From assembly GCA_002436105.1 (NCBI GenBank), contig DIXU01000008.1, forward strand, positions 79,317 to 143,316: 64,000 bases of DNA, given 5' to 3'. Numbering within the stretch: position 1 is the first letter of the stretch; every line of letters starts with the position of its first letter. The DNA is from Candidatus Aminicenantes bacterium UBA6072. GTDB lineage: Bacteria; Acidobacteriota; Aminicenantia; UBA2199. The notes under the pieces were generated by a model that was not told where the DNA came from, searched no databases, and saw only the letters and a list, made by a program, of their open reading frames with translations. A program made the translations under genes and the position numbers. Positions 8,626-16,842 of the stretch are shown piece after piece.

Positions 8626-10170
8626 TCAATCCGCGCTGATGGTGAACGGGCCGTCGCCGTAATCCGACTGCGAGCCGTCGGCGGCGATCACGCGGATGGA
8701 ATAAAGGATGTCGGGCGGAGCCGTGCCGTTGGCGTGCTCGCCCACCGTCCACAGGTAGGTGCCCTGCGCCGCCGGGATGCCGGTCGCGATCTGGCCGATC
8801 TTGGCCGCGTTGCGGAACAGGATCAGGCGCACGTTGCCCCCGTAGCCGTTGGCGTTCCAGGTGATCGCGTGCTGCGAGCCGCTCACCCAGCTCTCGCCGC
8901 CGTTGGGAGAGGTCACCTGGATCTGGGCCGGGTCGACCAGGGAGAAACGGTAGTCGGAAGGATCGACGATCGTGTTGTCGCCGCTGCGCAGGTAGAGGCG
9001 GTAATCGGAGCCCGCCGTTGCCGTCCCTTCGATGCACTCGCCCACCGTCCAGGCGAAAGAGCCCGCGGCGGCGTCGACGCCCTTGGCGATATTGCCGAAG
9101 CGGACGCCGCCCTTGAAGAGGACCAGGCGCACCGTGCCCGCGTAGGCGCCGGCCGTCCAGGCGATATTCCTGACCGCCCCCAGCGTCCAGTGCTCGCCGC
9201 CGTTGGGCGCGGTGAGCGTCAGGGCGGGGCCGATGCCGTCCCAGCCGGCCAGCCGCGCCCAAAGCCACCAGGCGGCGTAGGCCTTGAGGTTGCCGTTCAG
9301 CGGCTGGGTGTGCTGGGCGGTGCAGTTGAACCAGTCCACGTTCAGCGCGTGGCTGTCCTGCCAGGTGATGGCCCAGTTGCCGGCGTCGGTATAATCGATG
9401 TCTCCGTCGCCGTCCACGTCGTAATAGCAGCCGTCCTCGGCCAGCAGGGGCATGTAATGGGTGAGGCCGTCGGGGTCGTAGCTCTCGATGTCGGCGAAAT
9501 CATAGAGGATCTTGTCGTGGCTCAGGCAATAGGAGCGGATCTGGTCGTTGCGCTGGTTCAGGTTGCCGTCGGTGCCGCTGCCGTCCAGGTGGCTGGTCAT
9601 GTAGACGAACTTCACCCCCCAGTACTCGCTCTCCAGGGCGCTCATCGGCAGCAGGTACTCGTCGATGATCTCCTGCTCGCTCAGCCAGGAGACCTGGCCG
9701 CACCACGACCAGACAATGACGTTCACGTCGGGGTTGGCGCTGCCGCGGCCGGTCGCCGGGTTGACCGACCCGAGATAATCGTGCGTGTTGTTGACCCAGG
9801 CGGGATAATAGCCCACGTCCCCGTCCATGGCGTAATCGTGCAGGTCGAGGGCGCCGCCGCTGCCGCCGTTGTTCCAGGCATAGAGGTTTTCCGGGTAGCC
9901 CAGGCCGTTCATGAAGCCCACCAGGGCGGTCATGCCGTCGGTCAGCTGGCTGCCGTGCGACGTGTGGCCGTAGGCGATATGCAGGTTCGCCTTCGCCGCC
10001 AGGATGGCCGTCTCGGGAATCCTCCTGATATCGGCGCAGGTGTGGTCGATCACGATCGCCCCGGCCGGGAAAAGACAATGGACCGGCAGCAGAAACATCA
10101 CGGCGGCGCAGGCCAGGACCCCGCGCCGGACCTTGCTTTGAACCCTGTTTACCACGGATTTTTCCCTCAT
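8626..10170 (-). CDS. secreted protein of unknown function with two Kre9/KNH-like domains
   Basis: A 514-residue protein with a basic N-terminus and hydrophobic signal (about 1-38). The first 300 residues carry conserved-looking motifs (AYGHTSHGSQLTDGM, VWSWCGQ, MTSHLDGSG, DIESYDPDG, CTAQHTQPLNG) that hint at a hydrolase of SGNH-like fold, but I do not recognise the family with certainty. DVDGDGDIDYTDA resembles a dockerin-type calcium loop. The last 200 residues are two tandem Kre9/KNH-like repeats closely similar to those of the protease at 6474-8486. The ATG at 10170 follows GGGGAGG. A promoter lies at 10206-10234. Confidence 0.7.
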   Translation of the reverse strand: MREKSVVNRVQSKVRRGVLACAAVMFLLPVHCLFPAGAIVIDHTCADIRRIPETAILAAKANLHIAYGHTSHGSQLTDGMTALVGFMNGLGYPENLYAWNNGGSGGALDLHDYAMDGDVGYYPAWVNNTHDYLGSVNPATGRGSANPDVNVIVWSWCGQVSWLSEQEIIDEYLLPMSALESEYWGVKFVYMTSHLDGSGTDGNLNQRNDQIRSYCLSHDKILYDFADIESYDPDGLTHYMPLLAEDGCYYDVDGDGDIDYTDAGNWAITWQDSHALNVDWFNCTAQHTQPLNGNLKAYAAWWLWARLAGWDGIGPALTLTAPNGGEHWTLGAVRNIAWTAGAYAGTVRLVLFKGGVRFGNIAKGVDAAAGSFAWTVGECIEGTATAGSDYRLYLRSGDNTIVDPSDYRFSLVDPAQIQVTSPNGGESWVSGSQHAITWNANGYGGNVRLILFRNAAKIGQIATGIPAAQGTYLWTVGEHANGTAPPDILYSIRVIAADGSQSDYGDGPFTISAD

Positions 10171-10205
10171 GGTGCCTCCCCGGATCGGCGAGCGATCCCA
10201 GGGCC

Positions 10206-10234
10206 ACTGTAGCGCTTTTTCACGAATCGCGCAA
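10206..10234 (-). promoter_or_regulatory. promoter of the 8626-10170 gene
   Basis: Minus strand TTGCGC (10229-10234), 17-base spacer, TACAGT (10206-10211), giving a leader of about 30 nt with a GGGGAGG site. Confidence 0.5.
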
Positions 10235-10265
10235 GCGCGGGCGCGAAGAAGCGGCGCTTCCCGCC

Positions 10266-10592
10266 TCAAAGGGCGGCCAGGAACTCGGCCCAACGGCGCC
10301 GGGGAATGCCCAGGGCCAGGATGGAATCGGCGCGGGCGACGATATTACCCCGCTCGAAGGCGATGAAGGTGGGCACGGCGCGGATGGCATATTCATTCCA
10401 GAGCGGGTTGCGCGGGTCGTCGAGCTTTACCCTCAGGAAATCGAGGTCGGCGGAGCGCTCACCCATCAGTTCGGCGAAGCGGCCCTGGTAGGCGACGCAA
10501 TATGGGCAGCCGCTCATCTCGAAAAAGACCACCGTCTTTTTTTCGCCGGCGAGATGCGCCGCCAGGTCGGCGGGATCATTCAGCTCGCGCAT
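10266..10592 (-). CDS. thioredoxin-family protein
   Basis: A 108-residue protein with the redox motif CPYC (Cys29, Cys32) in VVFFEMSGCPYC, and the cis-proline segment RAVPTFIAFERG. No signal peptide is seen, so it should act in the cytoplasm as a thiol-disulfide oxidoreductase; the CPYC pair is more glutaredoxin-like than the usual CGPC. Its ATG overlaps the stop of the DUF3943 gene (ATGA), so the two are translationally coupled. Confidence 0.78.
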   Translation of the reverse strand: MRELNDPADLAAHLAGEKKTVVFFEMSGCPYCVAYQGRFAELMGERSADLDFLRVKLDDPRNPLWNEYAIRAVPTFIAFERGNIVARADSILALGIPRRRWAEFLAAL

Positions 10593-12133
10593 CAGAAAGA
10601 CAGTCCCAGCCTGTAAAAGAAGCGCAGCTCATGGTTCTTGCGGCTGACCTCGTGGAAGCGGCCCCAGCGGTCGATCCCCTCCAGGTTCAGGGAAAGGAAG
10701 AGGGGCGAGCGCGGCAGGGCAAGAGAAAGTCCGGCATTGAATGTGAAGCGGGAATCGCAGAGCGGCGAGTCGTCCAGGACCTGGTCCTGGTAGCGGTCAA
10801 GCCCCTGGATCGAGCGGAAGCGCTGGTAGCGCGCCCCGGCCTCGGCGCGCACGGCTCCGCGACGGACGTCGAGGCGGCCGCCGAGCGTGTAGCCCAGCGA
10901 ATAGTAATAGCCCCAGTTGTGCAGGGTCGTCTTCACCCCCCAGGGATCGTGGAGGGCGGTGTAGTCGTTGTAGGCCAGCGAATTGACCATGCCGAAGTCG
11001 AGCGTGGCGTCGACGCCGACCCGGGCGCTGAAGCGGCCGGCGTAGCCGGTCCAGTCGAAGGCCGGACCGATCAGGTGCAGGGTCGAGAATTTGTCGGTGT
11101 AGCGCGTCGGCCGCTCGCGCTCGAACCAGCGCGCGATCATCCCCAGGTCGTTGCCGTCGTAGGCGGCGACCGGCTTCTTCTGGAAGAAGTCCCAGGCCGT
11201 GACCGCGCCCAGCCACCACTCCGAGCCGCGCCGGCCGCCGCTGCCGTCGGCGCGCACGTCCCGCCGCCACCAGCCGGCCAGGACGCAGCGGGTGGAGAAG
11301 GCCAGCTCCTCGACCATGCGCCGGTTGAAGCTGGCGAACAGCCGGTATTCATTGTCGATCGGCAGGTGGGCGTATCCCGAGCCGGAACCGGGGCGGCCGT
11401 AGCCCGGGAGGGTGACCAGGCGCAGGTCGAGGTCGAGCACGGCGTGGCTGCCGGAGCCGTCGGCGGGAGAAACGGGGCCGTCCTTGAGGCCGAAGTTCAG
11501 GCGGAAGTCGTTGCGGTCCTGAAGTCGCACCCGGGGCGGCCGGTTCCTGCCGTCCAGGAGATCGTTGATCGCCAGCGGCGGGTTGACGAGCGTCTCGGCC
11601 AGGCGGCTGGCCAGTCCGGGACGGCGGCGGAAATGATCGGCGATCTGGAACAGGGGCTCGCCGATGGCCGGGCCGCCCATCCAGGTGTAGACATGGTCGT
11701 TGATCGAGGAGATCTCCCGCCATTCGGCGAAATACTCCCACAGCAGCGACCCGCCCGAGGAGAACAGGAAGGAGACGAAGGGGCTGAGATGGTTGCTGCG
11801 CGCCCAGTTGTAATACAGGGCCCCGGACCAGGCGTGGGTCCAGTTCAGGCGCAGGTTGTTCGAATCCAGCCGCAGCCCCTCGGAAGTGAAGAACTTGCGC
11901 TTCTGGTCCTTCCAGGACAGTTCGAACTGCCAGTCCTCGATGAACTTCGAGTACTTGAGATTGTAGTTGACCGCCGAGATCCCCCAGTTGATGCCCATCT
12001 CGATGAACGCCCGGCCGGTCTTCGCCCTCGGCTTCGCCGCTGGGTCAGCCGCGGTCACGGCCTCTTCCTGGCCGGCCAGGAATCCGCAGTGAAAAAGCAT
12101 GAGCAGAACGAGCAGGATTTTCACTGTTTTCAC
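10592..12133 (-). CDS. DUF3943-type outer-membrane protein
   Basis: A 513-residue exported protein. The GTG start at 12133 follows AAGGA and gives the signal VKTVKILLVLLMLFHCGFLAG. The segment around residues 95-170 (HLSPFVSFLFSSGGSLLWEY, EISSINDHVYTWMGGPAIGE, PLFQIADHF) fits my recollection of DUF3943: a GS..WEY motif, an SINDxxxT motif and a GGxxxGE motif. The rest is beta-rich with alternating aromatic residues, consistent with a large barrel. It is cotranscribed with the thioredoxin-like gene from a promoter at 12171-12199. Confidence 0.65.
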   Translation of the reverse strand: MKTVKILLVLLMLFHCGFLAGQEEAVTAADPAAKPRAKTGRAFIEMGINWGISAVNYNLKYSKFIEDWQFELSWKDQKRKFFTSEGLRLDSNNLRLNWTHAWSGALYYNWARSNHLSPFVSFLFSSGGSLLWEYFAEWREISSINDHVYTWMGGPAIGEPLFQIADHFRRRPGLASRLAETLVNPPLAINDLLDGRNRPPRVRLQDRNDFRLNFGLKDGPVSPADGSGSHAVLDLDLRLVTLPGYGRPGSGSGYAHLPIDNEYRLFASFNRRMVEELAFSTRCVLAGWWRRDVRADGSGGRRGSEWWLGAVTAWDFFQKKPVAAYDGNDLGMIARWFERERPTRYTDKFSTLHLIGPAFDWTGYAGRFSARVGVDATLDFGMVNSLAYNDYTALHDPWGVKTTLHNWGYYYSLGYTLGGRLDVRRGAVRAEAGARYQRFRSIQGLDRYQDQVLDDSPLCDSRFTFNAGLSLALPRSPLFLSLNLEGIDRWGRFHEVSRKNHELRFFYRLGLSF

Positions 12134-12170
12134 CTGGATTCCTTCGGGGGAAAGACCGTTCAAGGAAAGG

Positions 12171-12199
12171 AAAATACCACATCGGCGCCCGGGTGTCAA
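12171..12199 (-). promoter_or_regulatory. promoter of the DUF3943-thioredoxin operon
   Basis: Minus strand TTGACA (12194-12199), 17-base spacer, TATTTT (12171-12176). Start of transcription near 12164 leaves a leader of about 30 nt containing the AAGGA site. Confidence 0.65.
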
Positions 12200-12257
12200 A
12201 CGTTCCATGACACTGCAACACCTGCGCTTCCGCAGAAAGTCACCCGGCCGGGCAGGA

Positions 12258-12286
12258 TTGTTTCCCCCACCCGGCTGTGCTATATT
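12258..12286 (+). promoter_or_regulatory. promoter of the NAD synthase pair, leaderless
   Basis: TTGTTT (12258-12263), 17-base spacer, TATATT (12281-12286). The ATG at 12293 begins after only six more bases and no ribosome binding site is visible, so the mRNA probably starts at the ATG. Confidence 0.55.
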
Positions 12287-12292
12287 CCCCAC

Positions 12293-13126
12293 ATGAAGGT
12301 CAGAGCCGTACAGTTCGCCCCGGCGCTGGGTGACGTCGGGAAGAACCTGGAATTCCATGTTGCCCAGGTCGAGCGCGCCGTCAGGGACAAGCGGGAACTG
12401 ATCGTCTTCCCGGAGCTGAGCCTCAGCGGCTACCAGCTGAAGGACCTCGCCGCCGAAGTGGCCCTGCGCCCGGGCGGCCGCGAGTGGCGCCGGCTGGAGA
12501 AGCTGAGCCGCGCCATCGACATCATCGCCGGCGCCCCGCTGGAAGAGGAGCCGGGCATCATCCGCAACGCGGCCGTTTATTTTTCCCGCGGCCGGGCCCT
12601 CCACGTGCACCGCAAGGCGCAGCTGCCCAACTACGGCATGTTCGAGGAGGGCATGGTCTTCAAGCCCGGCGACGAATTCCTCGCTTTCCGGATCGGCCCC
12701 TTCAGCGCCGGCATCCTCATCTGCCGCGAGATCCTGTTCCCCATGCTGGCCTACCTGTACTTCCTGCAGAAGACCGACCTGCTGATCGGCATCTCCAACA
12801 GCCCGCAGCGCGGGATCGGCCGCGACGGCATCTCATCCTTCCAGCTCTGGGAAACCATGGGCTACGTCTTCTCCCAGTTCTACCAGCAGAACTACCTGTT
12901 CGTGAACCGCGTGGGCTTCGAGGACGGCATCGGCTTCGGCGGCGGCTCCTTTTTCGCCCGCGCCGGGCGCGGCATCGTCCAGAAGGCCGCCTATGTCGAC
13001 GAGGACGTCCTCGACGCCGAGGTGCGCGCCGCCGACGTGCGCCGCGCCCGCATCGCCTCGTCGTACCTCCGCGACGACCAGCCCGCCCTGGTCCTGAAAG
13101 AGATGAGGAGGATCCTTCATGCTTAA
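12293..13126 (+). CDS. nitrilase-family amidohydrolase, probable glutaminase partner of NadE
   Basis: A 277-residue carbon-nitrogen hydrolase. The catalytic triad is Glu41 (VFPELSLSGY), Lys108 (HRKAQLPNYG) and Cys144 (LICREILFP), all in standard contexts. In glutamine-dependent NAD synthases this domain supplies ammonia by hydrolysing glutamine and is normally the N-terminal half of one long protein. Here it is a separate gene overlapping nadE by eight bases, so the two products probably act as a complex. Its start codon is six bases downstream of a TATATT box. Confidence 0.85.
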   Translation: MKVRAVQFAPALGDVGKNLEFHVAQVERAVRDKRELIVFPELSLSGYQLKDLAAEVALRPGGREWRRLEKLSRAIDIIAGAPLEEEPGIIRNAAVYFSRGRALHVHRKAQLPNYGMFEEGMVFKPGDEFLAFRIGPFSAGILICREILFPMLAYLYFLQKTDLLIGISNSPQRGIGRDGISSFQLWETMGYVFSQFYQQNYLFVNRVGFEDGIGFGGGSFFARAGRGIVQKAAYVDEDVLDAEVRAADVRRARIASSYLRDDQPALVLKEMRRILHA

Positions 13127-13934
13127 GATCGACTGCCGGATGGTGGAAAAGATCCTGACGGCCTTCATCAAGGACAGCGTGATCAAGAACGGCTTCCGCA
13201 ACGCCATCGTCGGCGTCTCGGGCGGCCTCGACTCGGCCGTGGTGCTGGCGCTGTGCCGGAAGGCGCTGGGCGCCGCCCGCACCTTCGCCCTCCTGCTCCC
13301 CTACCACGCCTCGGACCCCGACAGCCTGCGCCACGGCAAGATGGCCTGCCGGAAGTTCAAGGTGCCCTTCGAGGTGATCGACATCTCGCCGGCGGTCGAC
13401 GCCTACTTCGAGCGTTTCCCGGCCGAAACCAGGCTCCAGGTCGGCAACAAGTGCGCCCGCGAGCGCATGGCCGTGCTCTACGACCAATCGGCCCGCAGGC
13501 AGGCTCTGGTGGCCGGCACCTCGAACAAGAGCGAGCTGCTCATCGGCTACTCCACCCAGTTCGGCGACTCGGCCTGCGCCTTCCAGCCCATCGGCGACCT
13601 GTACAAGACGCAGGTGTTCGAGCTGGCGCGCCACCTGGGCGTGCCCGGGGAGATCGTGGCCAAGAAGCCCAGCGCCGACCTGTGGCCGGGCCAGACCGAC
13701 GAGGGGGAGATCGGCATCGCCTACGAGGACCTCGACGTCCTGCTGCACCTGATGGTCGACATGCGCTGGGACGAGGGCGAGATCATCGAGCGCGGCTTCA
13801 AGCTGCCGCTCATCCGCCGCGTGCGCAAGATGATCGTCAACTCGCAGTTCAAGCGCACCATGCCGCCCGTCGCCAAGCTCCATGCCCGCACCATAGGCAT
13901 CGATTTCAGGTATCTCAGGGACTGGAACAAGTGA
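13119..13934 (+). CDS. nadE: NAD(+) synthase
   Basis: A 271-residue synthase that amidates deamido-NAD to NAD in the last step of NAD synthesis. The ATP-pyrophosphatase P-loop SGGLDS is at 34-39, and the family segments ARERMAVLYDQSA, GTSNKSELLIGYSTQFGD and KPSADLWPGQTDE are intact. The length is that of the ammonia-dependent type without its own glutaminase domain; the preceding overlapping gene supplies one. The ATG follows GAGGAGG inside the end of that gene. Confidence 0.93.
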   Translation: MLKIDCRMVEKILTAFIKDSVIKNGFRNAIVGVSGGLDSAVVLALCRKALGAARTFALLLPYHASDPDSLRHGKMACRKFKVPFEVIDISPAVDAYFERFPAETRLQVGNKCARERMAVLYDQSARRQALVAGTSNKSELLIGYSTQFGDSACAFQPIGDLYKTQVFELARHLGVPGEIVAKKPSADLWPGQTDEGEIGIAYEDLDVLLHLMVDMRWDEGEIIERGFKLPLIRRVRKMIVNSQFKRTMPPVAKLHARTIGIDFRYLRDWNK

Positions 13935-13948
13935 AATATCGAACAAAC

Positions 13949-13979
13949 GTGACGCGTAACGCGTGACGCGTGACGCGCG
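13949..13979. repeat. short tandem repeat of TGACGCG type
   Basis: About four degenerate seven- to eight-base units of the type GTGACGC/GTAACGC lie just after nadE. They resemble the other short-period intergenic repeats in the window but have a different core. Confidence 0.6.
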
Positions 13980-14078
13980 AAGAGGAAGATAAAATGAGGC
14001 TCGCCGTTCGACCTTCGAAGAGGACTTTAACCCAATGATCGAAACATTGGCAAGAGCAAATGACTGCCTGGGCTTTCG

Positions 14079-14150
14079 TTTGGGTCATTGGAATTTTGAA
14101 TTTGGAATTTGTTTGGGATTTGGGATTTGTGATTTGGAATTTAAGTCTTC
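14079..14150 (+). repeat. dispersed AT-rich element (GGAATTT family), copy 1
   Basis: A stretch beginning with GGGTCATTGGAATTTTGAA and continuing with repeated TTTGGAATTT and TTTGGGATTT. Very similar sequence recurs at 23571-23626 (reverse), 23741-23805 and, shortened, at 51901-51937. Its base composition differs sharply from the GC-rich genes around it. It fills most of the gap between nadE and rsmI; no gene is seen there. Confidence 0.75.
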
Positions 14151-14165
14151 CGAGAGAATTTTGTA

Positions 14166-14972
14166 ATGGCACTCTACATTGTTCCTACTCCCATCGGCAA
14201 CCTGGGCGACATCACCCGGCGCGCCGTCGAGGTCCTCTCGCGCGTCGCTTTCGTCATCGCCGAGGACAGCCGCACCACGCTCAAGCTGCTGAACCACCTG
14301 GGGATCAGGAAGCGCATCGTCAGCCACTACCGCCCGAAGGAGCAGGAGCAGGCGGAAAGGATCGTCGCCATGCTGGCCGCCGGCGAGGACGGCGCCCTGG
14401 TCACCGACTCGGGGACGCCGGCGATATCCGATCCCGGGCACATCCTGGTGCGCCGGGCGATCGACGCCGGCATCGAGGTCGTGCCGCTGCCGGGAGCGAC
14501 CGCCTTCGTCCCCGCCCTCTCCGCCGCCGGCATCGACTCCCGCCGCTTTTTGTTCCTCGGCTTCCCGCCCCGGGCGCGGGGCGAATTGCGGCGCTTTCTT
14601 GCCGATGTCTCCGCCCTGCCCTACGCCCTCGTGCTCTATGAGTCGCCCCGGCGCCTGGAGGAGCTCCTCGCCGCCGCCGCCGAGGTCCTGGGCGACCGCG
14701 AGTTCGCCCTGGCCAAGGAGATCAGCAAGAAGCACGAAAAGATCGTGCGCGCCCGGCTGGGCGCATGGCGCGCCGCCCTGGGCGATACGGCCGTCCTGGG
14801 CGAGATGGTGCTGGTGATCGCCGGCGCCAACGGCAGGGACCGGCGCGAGCCGGCCCCGGAATTTGACGACATCGACGACCTCTACGCCTTTTTCCATCAG
14901 CGCTTCGGCATGGGCAAGAACGCCCTGAAAAAGATCCTGATGAAGAAAAAGGCGCGCGGCGCCCGCGGCTGA
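14166..14972 (+). CDS. rsmI: 16S rRNA (cytidine(1402)-2'-O)-methyltransferase
   Basis: A 268-residue SAM-dependent tetrapyrrole-methylase-fold enzyme that methylates C1402 in the ribosomal decoding centre. Family motifs are LYIVPTPIGNLGDITRRA at the N-terminus, AEDSRTTLKLLNHLGI, the SAM loop LVTDSGTPAISDPG, PGATAFVPALSAAG and LYESPRRLEELL. Length is normal. The stop overlaps the start of the next gene (TGATG), coupling it to the barrel protein. No ribosome binding site is seen before the ATG. Confidence 0.94.
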   Translation: MALYIVPTPIGNLGDITRRAVEVLSRVAFVIAEDSRTTLKLLNHLGIRKRIVSHYRPKEQEQAERIVAMLAAGEDGALVTDSGTPAISDPGHILVRRAIDAGIEVVPLPGATAFVPALSAAGIDSRRFLFLGFPPRARGELRRFLADVSALPYALVLYESPRRLEELLAAAAEVLGDREFALAKEISKKHEKIVRARLGAWRAALGDTAVLGEMVLVIAGANGRDRREPAPEFDDIDDLYAFFHQRFGMGKNALKKILMKKKARGARG

Positions 14973-16081
14973 TGGTCGCGGCAACCCGGCGGAACGCCAG
15001 GAGGCCGGCGCTGGCCGTGGCCTTCGTCCTGGCCCTGGCCGCCGGCTCCCTGCGCGCCGCCGCCGAAGAGGCAGCCCCGCCGCCCAGGGGGGGATTCATC
15101 ATCGCCCCGGTCGTCTATTACACGCCGGAGACGCGCATCGCCTGGGGATTCGTCGGTATCCACTATTTCCGCTTTGGCGCCGCCGCCCGATCCGCGCGCC
15201 TGTCGCACTACCGTTTCAACGTCATCCGCACGCAGAACAAGCAGTCCGTCGCCCAGGTCGACTACGAGCTTTACCTGGCCGGCGGCGGCTTCCTGCTGGA
15301 CGGCATGGCCAAGTATTCCTATTACCCCGACCGCTTCTACGGCAACGGCAACCGCACGCGCGAGGAAGACCGGGAGGATTTCACCTCCAGCAACTGGCGG
15401 CTGCAACTGAACCTGCAGCGGCGCTGGGGAGATGATCTTTTCGCCGGCCTGCACCTGGAAACCTACGACGTTTCCATGCGCGCCCGCCAGGATGACGGCC
15501 TGCTGGCCGGCGGGACCATCCCCGGCGCCGCAGGCGGGACCGTCAACGGCCTCGGGGTTTTCGCCAAATGGGACAATCGCGACAACACCTTCTCATCCTC
15601 CCGCGGCGTTTATGCCGCGCTGTCCTTGAACCGCTTTTTCCGCCTGCTGGGAGGCGACCATGCCTTCGGCCAGCTGGCGCTGGACGCCCGCGGCTACTGG
15701 CCGCTGGGCCGGAACGTCCTGGCGCTGCAGGGGATCTTCAGGTCGGCCTGGGGCGACTGCCCGTTCCAGGCCCTGCCCAGGTTCGGCGGCCTGAACCTGC
15801 TGCGCGGCTATTTCGATGGCCGATACCGCGACCGGGCCATGCTCGCCCTGCAGGGCGAATACCGGCTGCGGCTGGGCCGGCGCGTCGGATTGTGCGCGTT
15901 CGCCGGCATGGCCCAGGTGCAGCAAAAGCCGGCGCTCCTGGAGCTGGACGGGTTCCACGCGGCGGGCGGCGCCGGCGTGCGCTACAAGTTCAATCCCCGC
16001 GAAAACCTGGTCGTCCGCCTCGACGTCGGCTTCGCCGGCGCCGAGCCCGCGTTCTACCTGACGTTCGCGGAAGCATTCTAG
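14972..16081 (+). CDS. Omp85/surface-antigen-type outer-membrane barrel without POTRA domains
   Basis: A 369-residue exported protein. After a long arginine-rich signal region (about 1-33) the whole protein resembles the C-terminal barrel of BamA/TamA proteins: FAKWDNRDNTFSSSRGVYAA and the loop motif LRGYFDGRYRD (about residue 275) match the conserved D15 segments. There is no space for POTRA repeats, so it is not BamA itself. It may be an accessory transporter or porin. It is translationally coupled to rsmI. Confidence 0.75.
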   Translation: MVAATRRNARRPALAVAFVLALAAGSLRAAAEEAAPPPRGGFIIAPVVYYTPETRIAWGFVGIHYFRFGAAARSARLSHYRFNVIRTQNKQSVAQVDYELYLAGGGFLLDGMAKYSYYPDRFYGNGNRTREEDREDFTSSNWRLQLNLQRRWGDDLFAGLHLETYDVSMRARQDDGLLAGGTIPGAAGGTVNGLGVFAKWDNRDNTFSSSRGVYAALSLNRFFRLLGGDHAFGQLALDARGYWPLGRNVLALQGIFRSAWGDCPFQALPRFGGLNLLRGYFDGRYRDRAMLALQGEYRLRLGRRVGLCAFAGMAQVQQKPALLELDGFHAAGGAGVRYKFNPRENLVVRLDVGFAGAEPAFYLTFAEAF

Positions 16082-16122
16082 TTAAAAAAAAGGGGACTTG
16101 CAGAAGTCAATGGCGATGCAAG

Positions 16123-16196
16123 GTTCCATGTTCCACGTTCCACGTTCCATGTTCCATGTTCCATGTTCCACGTTCCACGTTCCATGTCCCATGTTC
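16123..16196. repeat. TTCCAYG heptamer tandem repeat
   Basis: About ten direct copies of a seven-base unit, TTCCATG or TTCCACG, lie between the barrel gene and rnpB. The same unit recurs at 27417-27444 and, in reverse orientation, at 27692-27766 and 51994-52027. Confidence 0.85.
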
Positions 16197-16365
16197 AATA
16201 GTTGAAACTGATTCCTGGTTGCTTGCCCAAATTTTAGCAGATTATGGCCCCGATAATGTAAACTGTCGTGATGAGTGATTCGTGATGAGAAAGAACAGGA
16301 ATTGCTCCGATCTTCAACTACCACAATGCTTATCATTAAGGCCCGGCAGGCCTCCTGCCAACAAG

Positions 16366-16441
16366 ATCACTAACACTAACACTTGATTTCGTATTGCTTG
16401 TATTGTCTTGCTGACACTGACACTGTCACTGACACTTGGAG
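16366..16441. repeat. hexamer repeat of ACACTR type
   Basis: Two clusters of degenerate six-base units (ACTAAC, ACACTG, TGACAC) flank a short AT-rich spacer just downstream of rnpB. No hairpin terminator for rnpB is obvious here. The remaining 16197-16365 shows nothing further. Confidence 0.6.
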
Positions 16442-16459
16442 ATCGTTCCTTGAATCAGA

Positions 16460-16842
16460 GGCACCAACAGGACGCGGACTGTAAGCCGGATCCTGTCGCG
16501 AAGAATCATTTATCTAGCCCCGCCGTTGCCGGCGGAGTCCAGCGGCTAACCCAGGGCATCGGCCGGGAAAGCCTTGGCGCCCCTTGTTCAGCCTTGCTCC
16601 GGATGGGGTTTGTCTCAGTCCCGGAACGTCGCCGCCCGGGACGGTGAGCTCTTGCCTCACCTTTTCACCCTTGCCTGCCGCCCTCGCGGGCGACAAGGCG
16701 GTCTGTTCTCTGTGACACTGTCCTGCCCCCCCGATCCTGCGGGGGAGAATCCCTGTTGGGGATCATCCTTCCCTGCGGAGTCCGGACTTTCCTCCCGACC
16801 CTCACGGGCCGGGCGATTCTTCATCCGCGTCCTGCTGGTGCC
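16460..16842 (-). ncRNA. rnpB: RNase P RNA, bacterial type A
   Basis: The catalytic RNA of ribonuclease P, about 383 nt. The ends pair as helix P1: GGCACCAGCAGGACGCGG (16825-16842) with CCGCGTCCTGTTGGTGCC (16460-16477, minus strand). Universal segments are present: GGAGGAAAGTCCGGACTCC (16777-16795), ACAGAGAACAGACCGCC (16698-16714), a GGTGAAAAGGTGAGGCAAG stem and the 3' ACAGGATCCGGCTTACAG. Its first 41 nt are also the last codons of the upstream sigma-54 regulator on the same strand. Confidence 0.95.

Noticed and set aside
12293..13934. Frameshift explanation for the separate glutaminase and NadE genes
   Set aside because: The synthase has its own ATG with a strong ribosome binding site and both proteins have normal ends, so a true split is more likely.
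13935..14165. A tRNA or small RNA gene before rsmI
   Set aside because: No cloverleaf or promoter pair was found; the region is accounted for by the repeats.
16123..16196. TTCCACG arrays as a CRISPR array
   Set aside because: Units are seven bases with no unique spacers and no cas gene is in the window.
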